In this document: positions 1 to 7,610 of the stretch, piece after piece
Position numbering within the stretch: the stretch's first letter is position 1
How the letters are laid out: every line of letters starts with the position of its first letter
From: DATJOJ01 sp035507035
GTDB taxonomy: Bacteria; Acidobacteriota; Terriglobia; Terriglobales; Acidobacteriaceae
Direction: 5' to 3'
NCBI GenBank assembly: GCA_035507035.1
Contig: DATJOJ010000040.1
Location: 1-64,000, forward strand
DNA: 64,000 bases
The notes under the pieces: generated by a model
Databases searched by the model: none
What the model saw: the letters and a program-made list of their open reading frames with translations, nothing else
What the model was told of the DNA's origin: nothing
Translations under genes and position numbers: made by a program

Positions 1-769
1 TGCGTCCACCGATGTTGTAAGTTTCTCCAGGCTTCCCCCCTGCGAGCACGGTGCGAATCGCTTGGCAATGATCCTCGACGTAAAGCCAGTCCCGCACGTT
101 CTTTCCGTCGCCGTAAACCGGAATCGGCTTTCCCTGGATCGCATGCAGGATGCACAGCGGAATCAGTTTTTCTGGAAATTGATACGGCCCGTAGTTGTTC
201 GAGCAATTCGTCGTAAGCACTGGCATCCCGTATGTGTGATGGTAGGCGCGTACCAGGTGGTCCGACGCCGCCTTGGACGCGGCATACGGGCTGTTTGGCT
301 CATAAGCTGTAGTTTCCCGGGCAGGAGGATCATCCGGACTGAGCGAGCCGTAGACTTCGTCGGTGGAGACGTGCAAAAAACGAAACGCGGATTTCTCCTC
401 CGTACCCAGACTACTCAAGAAAATCCGTGTCTCCTCAAGTAAGGCGAAAGTCCCGTTTACGTTGGTTCGTACGAAGTCATCGGGGCCGTGAATGGAGCGA
501 TCGACGTGGCTTTCGGCTGCAAAATGCACAATCGCCCTCGGTCTTTGCCGCTGCAATACGTCCCGCACCAATTCACGATCGCAAATGTCGCCATGTACGA
601 ACAGATAGCGCGGGTTTTCAGAGATGCGCTCCAGATTCCGAGGATTGCCCGCATAAGTCAGCTTGTCAAGATTCACAACAGGGCTTTGCTCCGTCGCTAG
701 CCACTGCAAAACGAAGTTCGAGCCGATGAAACCGGCTCCTCCAGTCACGAGAATGGGTCGGCCTTGCAC
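1..769 (-). CDS. rfbB: dTDP-glucose 4,6-dehydratase, 3'-truncated by the window edge
   Basis: Extended SDR enzyme converting dTDP-glucose to dTDP-4-keto-6-deoxyglucose, second step of dTDP-rhamnose synthesis in the cytoplasm. About 256 residues are present, reading to the window edge without a stop, so the C-terminus (family length about 330-360) is missing. The start is a GTG at 769, six bases after an AGGAG ribosome site at 776-780. The N-terminal nucleotide-binding motif TGGAGFIGSN, an HFAAESHVDRSI segment, HVSTDEVYG and the catalytic YAASK motif (in NSPYAASKAASDHLV) are all visible, followed by NCSNNYGPYQFPEK, typical of RfbB. The downstream genes of its operon lie outside the window; the pathway partner RfbD is encoded separately at 42130-42996. 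Confidence 0.95.
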   Translation of the reverse strand, partial: MQGRPILVTGGAGFIGSNFVLQWLATEQSPVVNLDKLTYAGNPRNLERISENPRYLFVHGDICDRELVRDVLQRQRPRAIVHFAAESHVDRSIHGPDDFVRTNVNGTFALLEETRIFLSSLGTEEKSAFRFLHVSTDEVYGSLSPDDPPARETTAYEPNSPYAASKAASDHLVRAYHHTYGMPVLTTNCSNNYGPYQFPEKLIPLCILHAIQGKPIPVYGDGKNVRDWLYVEDHCQAIRTVLAGGKPGETYNIGGR

Positions 770-807
770 TAGAAACTCCTAAAAGTCAGTGGTTCAGTAT
801 ATCTGTT

Positions 808-1731
808 TCAGGAAGCGATCTGGTTACCAGCTCGTGAATGCAAAGTAATGAGCGTCACTTCCGGCGTGCAGTTGATGCGTACCGGCACTCGAATGGTCCC
901 CAGGCCAATGTTGGTGTAGAGCTGCAGCCTGCCGACGGTGTAGCTACCCCGGGGATATTGCTTCGCTCCTCCCGGTAACCACGGAGCCCCGAATCCGGGA
1001 ATCCAAACTTGACCGCCATGTGAGTGGCCGGAAAGCTGCAGATCCACGGGATAGTTTTTCACGACATTGGCATGATCCGGCTCATGCATGAGCATAACGA
1101 CAGCTTCGTCTTTCGGAACGCCCTGAAGCGCTAAATCGATTCGGGCCTTTCCCTCCGAGGAATCCATCCCGCAGATCCACAGTCTCTTTCCTGACTGCTC
1201 GATCGAATGTGGGGCATTGCGCAGAACGGAAATACCATTGAACTGGAGGGCTTCAGTGACCACGTCCGGGTCTGAATCAATGTCATGATTACCGAGCGTG
1301 GCCAAAGATCCCAAACGTGAGCGCAATTGCGCTAGCAGTTTGGCGCAGGGTTCGGCGGCCAGAGCCGACTTTTTCTCGTCATGAATGTAGTCGGAAAGCA
1401 TCGACACAGTCACAAAATCGCCGGTCAACACGACGACATCAGGATTGAGCTGGTTGACGATCTCAATCGCCCGCTTGATCGGATGGATGGAGAAGACCTC
1501 GTCGTAGTGAAAATCGCTCAACTGGGCGATGCGGAAACCGTCGAAGGCCTCTGGCAAACGCGGCAGTGGCATTTCCAAACGGACCAATTCCGGATGGTTG
1601 GGTTCGCGAACCAGCCATTGGTCGGCCATGACTCCAGCCCCAATCAGCGCAGCCCCGGCTGTACTTAAGAACCTCCGGCGAGTTAGAAGTGGCAATCGGG
1701 AACCCTTGTCTTGTGCCAGCTGGCGTAGCAA
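808..1731 (-). CDS. Tat-exported metallophosphoesterase (YaeI/calcineurin-like)
   Basis: Predicted dinuclear-metal phosphoesterase of 307 residues. A twin-arginine-like signal lies near residues 18-34 (RRRFLSTAGAALIGAG), suggesting export. All calcineurin-type metal-binding blocks are present: D73-x-H75, GD at 104-105, GNHD at 147-150, H217 in MLMHEPDH and GHSHGGQ at 235-241. The arrangement matches YaeI-like membrane-associated phosphodiesterases, but the substrate cannot be deduced. The reading frame begins at a TTG with no clear ribosome site; the next in-frame ATG (M35) would remove the Tat signal, so I keep the TTG. The gene runs in the same direction as rfbB but is separated from it by 38 bases and is functionally unrelated. 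Confidence 0.85.
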   Translation of the reverse strand: MLRQLAQDKGSRLPLLTRRRFLSTAGAALIGAGVMADQWLVREPNHPELVRLEMPLPRLPEAFDGFRIAQLSDFHYDEVFSIHPIKRAIEIVNQLNPDVVVLTGDFVTVSMLSDYIHDEKKSALAAEPCAKLLAQLRSRLGSLATLGNHDIDSDPDVVTEALQFNGISVLRNAPHSIEQSGKRLWICGMDSSEGKARIDLALQGVPKDEAVVMLMHEPDHANVVKNYPVDLQLSGHSHGGQVWIPGFGAPWLPGGAKQYPRGSYTVGRLQLYTNIGLGTIRVPVRINCTPEVTLITLHSRAGNQIAS

Positions 1732-1926
1732 AACGATGTGATTTCATTGTATCGGATGGCGCAGAAAGTCAGCGCCCGCGGATTCCGCAGGCGGTTCCCA
1801 GTCTGGAATCGATTTCCGTTTGTGTGGCTACGTACCGTTGGGTGGTTACGGAATTAATGATGAGCTGTTGACTTCGCGCTACAATAACCTTTCTGTAAAT
1901 CAAGCTTTACTGAGGAATCATACTTC

Positions 1927-3102
1927 GTGCTGATTGGTGTGCCGAAAGAAAGCTATCCTGGAGAGCGGCGTGTTGCCTTGGTCCCGCTCGTCATTCCTAA
2001 TCTGATCAAAGCCGGATTCAGCGTAGCGGTGGAGAGCGGCGCTGGAGCTGAAGCCGGTTATCCCGACGCGCATTATACCGAGAAGGGCGCGCAAATCCTG
2101 GCGGATCGCAAAGCCGTGTTCGCTCAAGCAGAAATTGTCACGCAAGTTCTCTGTTACGGCTCCAATGACGTTGCCGGGAAAGCCGACATTCCGCTGATGC
2201 GGCGCGGCCAGGTGCTGATCGGATTTTTGCGTCCCTTGGGTTCGTCCGAGATATTGCAAGAGATTGCAGGAACCGGCGTGACGTCATTTTCAGTCGAATT
2301 GATGCCGCGCACCACTCGGGCGCAAAGTATGGACGCGCTCTCCTCAATGGGCACCATCTGTGGCTACAAGGCCGTGCTGCTCTCGGCCGATACGTTACCC
2401 AGAATTTTTCCCATGCTCACCACGGCCGCCGGAACTGTGACTCCAGCCCGTATTTTCGTGATTGGTGCAGGCGTGGCGGGACTGCAAGCCATCGCTACTG
2501 CGCGGAGATTGGGAGCAGTCGTCTCGGCCTATGACATGCGGCCAGCTTCGAAAGAACAGGTGCAGAGCTTGGGCGGGCGCTTCGTAGAATTGCCGATCGA
2601 GGCCAAAGATGCCCAGGATGCGCGCGGGTATGGAACTGCTCAAGACGAGACCTTTTACGCGCGCCAGCGCGAACTTTTGACGCGTGTCGTCGCTGAGAAC
2701 GACGTGGTCGTGACAACCGCGGTGGTTCCCGGCAAGAAAGCGCCAGTCTTGATCACGAAAGAAATGGTGCAAGGCATGGCGCCGGGTTCGGTAATTTTTG
2801 ATCTTGCGGCCGAGCGCGGTGGAAACTGTGAACTGACGCGAGCGGGCGAAACTGTCGTTGAGCATGGTGTCACGATCATTGGACGAATCAATGTCGCCAG
2901 CGAGGTTCCGTATCACGCCAGTCAAATGTATGCCCGTAATCTCACCGCTTTTCTCTTGAATTTGGTCAAAGACGGCAAGGTTCGTCCCGAGAAAGATGAC
3001 GAAATTATCCGGGAAACGATGTTGACGCGCGATGGCGAAATCATCAATACGCGCGTGCGTGAGTTTTTCAAACTGCCGGCACTAGCAGTCAGTAGTCGGT
3101 AG
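1927..3102 (+). CDS. pntAA: Proton-translocating NAD(P) transhydrogenase, alpha subunit part 1 (NAD(H)-binding)
   Basis: NAD(H)-binding domain I of the membrane transhydrogenase, which couples hydride transfer from NADH to NADP+ to proton flow. The 391-residue protein begins MLIGVPKESYPGERRVALVP, the signature shared by PntA and alanine dehydrogenase, and has the dinucleotide fold VIGAGVAGLQAIATARRLGA in its middle. The RQRELLTRVV region and following residues match PntA rather than alanine dehydrogenase, and the next two genes settle the question: they encode the membrane half-subunit and PntB. The start is a GTG at 1927. It is the first gene of a three-gene operon, 53 bases before pntAB, and the split alpha subunit (AA plus AB) is a common arrangement outside enterobacteria. 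Confidence 0.95.
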   Translation: MLIGVPKESYPGERRVALVPLVIPNLIKAGFSVAVESGAGAEAGYPDAHYTEKGAQILADRKAVFAQAEIVTQVLCYGSNDVAGKADIPLMRRGQVLIGFLRPLGSSEILQEIAGTGVTSFSVELMPRTTRAQSMDALSSMGTICGYKAVLLSADTLPRIFPMLTTAAGTVTPARIFVIGAGVAGLQAIATARRLGAVVSAYDMRPASKEQVQSLGGRFVELPIEAKDAQDARGYGTAQDETFYARQRELLTRVVAENDVVVTTAVVPGKKAPVLITKEMVQGMAPGSVIFDLAAERGGNCELTRAGETVVEHGVTIIGRINVASEVPYHASQMYARNLTAFLLNLVKDGKVRPEKDDEIIRETMLTRDGEIINTRVREFFKLPALAVSSR

Positions 3103-3155
3103 GTTCGGTCGTGGAAAGTCGTCCGCTTTTCGGCGACTAGTGCAAAGGAATAATT

Positions 3156-3452
3156 ATGCCGCCAGATTTTATTTCAAATCTGTATGTCTTCATTCTGGCC
3201 GGGTTCGTAGGGTTTGAGGTAATCCGGCGAGTTTCTCCACTGCTGCACACTCCACTAATGTCGCTGACCAACGCGCTCGATGCGATTGTGGTGGTTGCTG
3301 CCATCATCATTGCCGGGCGTCACGAGACGCGGCTCACCACTGTCCTCGGCGCAATCGCCGTGGCGGCATCGTTCAGCAACATGGTCGGCGGATTTCTGAT
3401 TACTGACCGCATGTTGCGCATGTTCAAATCCCGCGGGCCGAAGAAATCATGA
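3156..3452 (+). CDS. pntAB: NAD(P) transhydrogenase, alpha subunit part 2 (membrane)
   Basis: Small membrane subunit of 98 residues, corresponding to the C-terminal membrane part of PntA. Three hydrophobic stretches are visible (about residues 7-22, 38-53 and 59-80), separated by LLHTPLMSLTNALDAI, a conserved motif at the membrane entry of this subunit. It contributes to the proton channel together with PntB. Its last codons overlap the pntB start by four bases (ATGA at 3449-3452), indicating translational coupling. The length and gene order (pntAA-pntAB-pntB) are standard for split transhydrogenases. Confidence 0.95.
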   Translation: MPPDFISNLYVFILAGFVGFEVIRRVSPLLHTPLMSLTNALDAIVVVAAIIIAGRHETRLTTVLGAIAVAASFSNMVGGFLITDRMLRMFKSRGPKKS

Positions 3453-4840
3453 CCGAACTGGCCCTCCAGCAGTATCTCGATTTCGCCTACATTGTCGCAG
3501 TGGTTCTCTTTATTCTTTCTCTCAAATTCCTCAGTTCGCCGGTGAGGGCCCACTGGGGCGTTCTGGCGGGGGAAATTGGGGCCGCGCTCGCGGTTGGCGC
3601 AACCCTTCTCAATCCCGAGGTGGTGCAGTACAGGTGGATACTAGTCACCCTGATCATCGGTGCCGGAGTCGGTGTCCCGCTTGGCCTCGTGCACATGACC
3701 GCCGTGCCGCAGCGGACCGCCTTGAGCCATGCCTTCGGCGCGCTTTCGGCGGCCATGATCGGTGTCGCCGAGTACTACGTAGGCACTGCGCCGGTCACGC
3801 GGTTCCAAATGGGCGAGATCGGCTTGGAAGTCATTATTGGGTCGCTCACATTTACCGGCAGCGTGATCGCGGCGGGAAAGCTGCAGGAGATCCTGCCGCA
3901 GCGGCCCATTGTCTATCGCGGCCAGAATCTCGTGAGCCTTTCCGTTCTCGCTGGCGCTCTGGGCCTTGCGATTGCTTTAGTCGTGAACCCAGCGAACACC
4001 ATTCTCTTCCCAATCATGGTGATCGTGGCCTTGATCTTTGGCATTCTGCTGGTTACGCCCATTGGCGGCGCGGATATGCCAACCGTCATCTCGCTATTGA
4101 ATTCCTATGCAGGATTTTCGGCCGCTCTGCTGGGATTTGTCCTCAATAGCAAGGTCTTGGTTGTGGCCGGCGCGCTCGATGGCTCTTCCGGCTTCATCCT
4201 GTCGGTGATCATGTGCAAGGCCATGAATCGCTCCTTCACCAACGTGATGTTTGGAGCCTTCGGCCAAGTGCAGGCGTCGACTGGCGGGGTGCAGGAACAA
4301 AGAACCGTCCGCAGTGCGAGCCCGGAAGATGCCGCCGGCATTCTTGCGGCCGCAACCCGAGTCGTCATCGTTCCAGGTTATGGCATGGCAGTGGCTCAGG
4401 CCCAACATAAAGTTCGCGAGCTTTATGACGTTCTGACCAAGAAAGGCATTGACGTTCGCTTCGCCATTCACCCAGTGGCAGGCCGTATGCCCGGCCATAT
4501 GAACGTGCTGCTTGCCGAAGCCGACATTCCTTATGACCGTCTAATCGAAATGGATGAGATCAACGGCGATTTCCCACAAACGGATGTTGCGTTGGTCATC
4601 GGCGCCAACGACGTGACCAATCCCGCCGCGCGCACCGATCAATCCAGCCCAATTTTCGGCATGCCGATCCTCGACGTAGATAAGGCCCATACAGTTATGG
4701 TCATCAAGCGCAGCATGAATCCGGGCTTCGCCGGCATTGATAATCCGCTCTATTATCTCGACAGGACTTTAATGCTGTTCGGAGATGCGAAATCGTTTGT
4801 GAATAGCATTGTTCATGAGCTTTCAGGAAACGCTCATTAG
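3449..4840 (+). CDS. pntB: NAD(P) transhydrogenase, beta subunit
   Basis: 463-residue beta subunit with an N-terminal bundle of about eight membrane helices (to about residue 270) and a C-terminal NADP(H)-binding domain III. Family hallmarks are VTPIGGADMPTVISLLNSYAG in the membrane part, and VIVPGYGMAVAQAQH, FAIHPVAGRMPGHMNVLLAE, VIGANDVTNPAA and GFAGIDNPLYYLDRT in the NADP(H) domain. It binds NADP(H) and, with PntAA/PntAB, forms the proton-pumping enzyme that supplies cytoplasmic NADPH. The start overlaps the end of pntAB by four bases. Nothing is unusual in length or motifs. Confidence 0.97.
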   Translation: MTELALQQYLDFAYIVAVVLFILSLKFLSSPVRAHWGVLAGEIGAALAVGATLLNPEVVQYRWILVTLIIGAGVGVPLGLVHMTAVPQRTALSHAFGALSAAMIGVAEYYVGTAPVTRFQMGEIGLEVIIGSLTFTGSVIAAGKLQEILPQRPIVYRGQNLVSLSVLAGALGLAIALVVNPANTILFPIMVIVALIFGILLVTPIGGADMPTVISLLNSYAGFSAALLGFVLNSKVLVVAGALDGSSGFILSVIMCKAMNRSFTNVMFGAFGQVQASTGGVQEQRTVRSASPEDAAGILAAATRVVIVPGYGMAVAQAQHKVRELYDVLTKKGIDVRFAIHPVAGRMPGHMNVLLAEADIPYDRLIEMDEINGDFPQTDVALVIGANDVTNPAARTDQSSPIFGMPILDVDKAHTVMVIKRSMNPGFAGIDNPLYYLDRTLMLFGDAKSFVNSIVHELSGNAH

Positions 4841-4879
4841 AGTAGTCGAGTCACCATTTTTTTGGAGAAGACAAGCTGA

Positions 4880-6124
4880 ATGGGCCGCCTGACCGGCGTT
4901 CTCGGAATTGTCGTCATGCTCGGTTTGGCCTTTGTCTTTTCCACCAATCGCCGAGCCATCCGAATTAAGACTGTCGCCTGGGGCTTAGGTTTGCAGTTTA
5001 CCTTTGCTGTTTTCGTTCTAAAACTGCAAGCTGGTCGTGCCATGTTTCAATATGCCGGTGACGCGGTCACGCGGCTGCTCAACTACTCCTATTTCGGCTC
5101 GCAATTTGTTTTTGGAGATTTGGGAAAGCAGCACTCATCCTTCGGTTTCTATCTGGCCTTTCAGGTACTTCCCACCATCATCTTTATTGCCGCATTCTTC
5201 GCGGTTCTCTATCACTACGGCATAATGCAGCTCATCATCCGGCAAGCAGCCCGGGTGATGACCCGTTTTATGGGCGCCAGTGGAGCCGAGTCACTAGATG
5301 TTGCCGCCAGTATTTTCATGGGGCAAACCGAAGCGCCGCTGACCATCCGTCCGTTTCTTCGAGACCTCACGCATTCCGAACTGATGACAGTCATGACGAG
5401 CGGGATGGCGCATGTCTCCGGCGGAATCATGGCCGCTTACATCGCCTTTGGGATCGAGCCGAAGCACCTGCTGAGCGCCGTGATCATGACTGCGCCAGGA
5501 ACGATTTTGATTTCCAAGATGTTGGTACCGGAGACGGAACAGCCCAAAACCGCCGGTCGCGTTGTCATGAGCGAAGAGGAAGTTGAAGCCGAGAAAGAGG
5601 AAAACGTCCTCGGCGCGATCGCCCGTGGCACGACCGATGGTCTTTACTTGGCACTTAACGTCGGCGCCATGCTGATCTCATTCATTGCCCTCATTGCCTT
5701 GACGGATGGAATCCTCGGTTGGACCCATAACGAATTGGCGCATATTGGAATTGCCTGGTTCCCCGCAAATCTGGAAGCAATCTTCGGTGCGATCTTTGCT
5801 CCGGTGGCGTGGATTATCGGAATCCCTTGGCACGACTGCGCCGCTATAGGTAATCTTCTTGGGACGCGCATGGCACTCAACGAATTGGTTGCATTCTCCA
5901 TGCTCGGCCCGCAGCGAGCCGTCCTTGATCCTCGCTCTTTCACCATTGCTACCTTTGCGTTGTGCGGTTTTGCCAATCTCAGTTCTATCGGTATCCAGAT
6001 CGGCGGGATCGGCGCTCTCGCGCCAAACAAACGAGGTGAACTAGCCAAGCTTGGTATTCGTGCCATGCTTGCGGGAACCATGGCAAATCTCATCTCGGCG
6101 TCGATTGCGGGAATGCTGCTGTAG
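4880..6124 (+). CDS. nupC: Concentrative nucleoside transporter (NupC/CNT family)
   Basis: Cation-coupled nucleoside importer of the inner membrane, 414 residues, the usual CNT length. The family's substrate-site motifs are all legible: FMGQTEAPLTIRPFL, MTAPGTILISKMLVPE, LGTRMALNELVAF and GFANLSSIGIQIGGIGALAP. A charged cytoplasmic loop (SEEEVEAEKEEN) sits between the second and third blocks, as in bacterial homologues. It starts 39 bases after pntB on the same strand, so it may share the transhydrogenase transcript, although the functions are not obviously linked. Which nucleosides or co-ions it uses cannot be read from the sequence. Confidence 0.93.
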   Translation: MGRLTGVLGIVVMLGLAFVFSTNRRAIRIKTVAWGLGLQFTFAVFVLKLQAGRAMFQYAGDAVTRLLNYSYFGSQFVFGDLGKQHSSFGFYLAFQVLPTIIFIAAFFAVLYHYGIMQLIIRQAARVMTRFMGASGAESLDVAASIFMGQTEAPLTIRPFLRDLTHSELMTVMTSGMAHVSGGIMAAYIAFGIEPKHLLSAVIMTAPGTILISKMLVPETEQPKTAGRVVMSEEEVEAEKEENVLGAIARGTTDGLYLALNVGAMLISFIALIALTDGILGWTHNELAHIGIAWFPANLEAIFGAIFAPVAWIIGIPWHDCAAIGNLLGTRMALNELVAFSMLGPQRAVLDPRSFTIATFALCGFANLSSIGIQIGGIGALAPNKRGELAKLGIRAMLAGTMANLISASIAGMLL

Positions 6125-6275
6125 AAGTCTTCTTGCTAAATCATTGCGGGCATCGGGCCGTGTTCTCACAAACTCATGACAAACAGGTTTGCACCTTATG
6201 TTAGCCTGACCTGCCGTTACAATCCTCCCCCCCGAACCTCCCGATGAAGTCCGAGAAGCATATGAGGATAGACAC

Positions 6276-6821
6276 ATGAAGAACCTTCCGTTGGCGGCAG
6301 CGATCCTGGCAGTCTTCACGCCAGCTTTGTGGGCGCAGGACACAGCCGCAGTCGATCTCGCCGCAGGCTATTCAGTCATCCACGTGGTTCGGGGTTTTAG
6401 CCTAACAGCCAACGGCGGCAGCGGTTCGGCCGCGTTGAATATCGCGCGGTGGTTTGGCATTGCAGGCGACTTGGGGATCTATCACGCAACTCCTGGAGCG
6501 GGCTTGACCGCCGTGACCTACACGGCAGGCCCGCGATTTTCCTATCGCCACTGGAACCGCTTTACGCCGTTCGGGCAGATTCTCATTGGAGGAGCGCACG
6601 TGGTGTCGACGTCACAAGCAAACTACAATGGTCCGACTGATGCACTCGCGCTCGGCATTGGTGGCGGCGCGGATTTTGGAATCGGAAGCAGTGGTCGCTG
6701 GGCGATACGACCGCAAGTGGAATACTTCGGCTTTGGTACGCCATCCGATTTTGGTTTTGGCGGCGCCACGGGCACGGTCCGGGTTTCGTTGGGTATTGTT
6801 TATCGGATCGGAGAAAAGTGA
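6276..6821 (+). CDS. Small outer-membrane beta-barrel protein
   Basis: 181-residue protein with a clear Sec signal peptide, probable cleavage in ALWAQD near residue 21. The mature part is built of alternating polar/hydrophobic strands rich in Gly and aromatic residues (for example GDLGIYHATPGAGLTAVTY) and ends in VRVSLGIVYRIGEK, as expected of a porin-like eight-stranded OmpA/OmpX-type barrel. No peptidoglycan-binding domain follows. The role is unknown; such barrels are abundant in Acidobacteriota. The start follows an AGGATAGACAC segment. The gene converges with the PASTA gene, leaving only 23 bases between the two stop codons. Confidence 0.8.
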   Translation: MKNLPLAAAILAVFTPALWAQDTAAVDLAAGYSVIHVVRGFSLTANGGSGSAALNIARWFGIAGDLGIYHATPGAGLTAVTYTAGPRFSYRHWNRFTPFGQILIGGAHVVSTSQANYNGPTDALALGIGGGADFGIGSSGRWAIRPQVEYFGFGTPSDFGFGGATGTVRVSLGIVYRIGEK

Positions 6822-6844
6822 CGAGGGAAATTCGTACCGTGCAC

Positions 6845-7597
6845 TCACCGCACTTCGAAACTCACGCTCGATCCGGAAAGGACCTTGGCTCCGGCCGCGG
6901 GATTCTGCGAGACGATTACGCTCGCAGGCGATGGCGGTGCTGGAGGCGCAACAAGTAGAGCGGATTCCGGCGGTTCACTCTGGGAAGGTACTGGTGTAAT
7001 GTTTCCCGGCTGAATTCCGGCGTTTTTCAGCGCAGCGGTTGCGTCCTTCACGGTTCGACCCACGAAACTCGGCATGAGGAATGCCTGCGGCGATTCAGCC
7101 TGGGCCGCGAGCAGACTGATTTTGGGCGCAGAGATGCTACTCGCGCTGGCCGATGGACTTTGCGCGATCACCTGATTAGCCGGCACGTCCGGCAGTTCGA
7201 CATTTGCGACTGACCCCAGGTTCAGCCCGCGGCGAAGAATGTTGATCTCTGCAGCGCGTTCGCTTTCCCCGACTACATCGGGAATGACCACTCGCTGCGG
7301 GCCGAGGCTCTCGGCCACTCGGATTTGCCAGCCACGGCGCACCCGCGCGCTGGGCAGGGGAAGCTGGGAAAGTATTCTACCCTCCGGCACTTTCAGGCTG
7401 TAATACTGTCGTTCGACTTCGAACTGAAATCCGTTGAGTTCAGCAATTCTGCGGGCTTCCGGCGGCGTTTTTCCCACCAGATCCGGTACCGCAACCTCTC
7501 GGCCATGAATGGCAAATCGCATCGCCGTCACGGCAGAGAGGAGTGCGACGACCAATAAGATCAGGGCTTGCAAAGCCAAACGGAAGAAAGTCTTCAT
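6845..7597 (-). CDS. Membrane-anchored PASTA-domain protein
   Basis: 250-residue protein with one N-terminal membrane helix (LALQALILLVVALLSAVTAM) followed by three extracytoplasmic PASTA-like modules, opening at VAVPDLVGKTPPEARRIAEL, VVIPDVVGESERAAEINILR and FLMPSFVGRTVKDATAALKN. The third is extended by a Pro/Ser-rich insert. PASTA modules bind peptidoglycan or muropeptides. The start at 7597 is an ATG preceded by GGAACG, 13 bases after the stop of the PBP1A gene, so the two are one transcription unit. There is no kinase domain, so it probably acts as a separate cell-wall sensing or scaffolding partner of the synthase rather than as a PrkC-type kinase. Confidence 0.88.
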   Translation of the reverse strand: MKTFFRLALQALILLVVALLSAVTAMRFAIHGREVAVPDLVGKTPPEARRIAELNGFQFEVERQYYSLKVPEGRILSQLPLPSARVRRGWQIRVAESLGPQRVVIPDVVGESERAAEINILRRGLNLGSVANVELPDVPANQVIAQSPSASASSISAPKISLLAAQAESPQAFLMPSFVGRTVKDATAALKNAGIQPGNITPVPSQSEPPESALLVAPPAPPSPASVIVSQNPAAGAKVLSGSSVSFEVR

Positions 7598-7610
7598 TGC
7601 GGACGTTCCA

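Noticed and set aside
1866..1900. TTGACT and TACAAT near the pnt operon
   Set aside because: The hexamers are only six bases apart, so they do not form a -35/-10 promoter; no better pair was recognised by eye.
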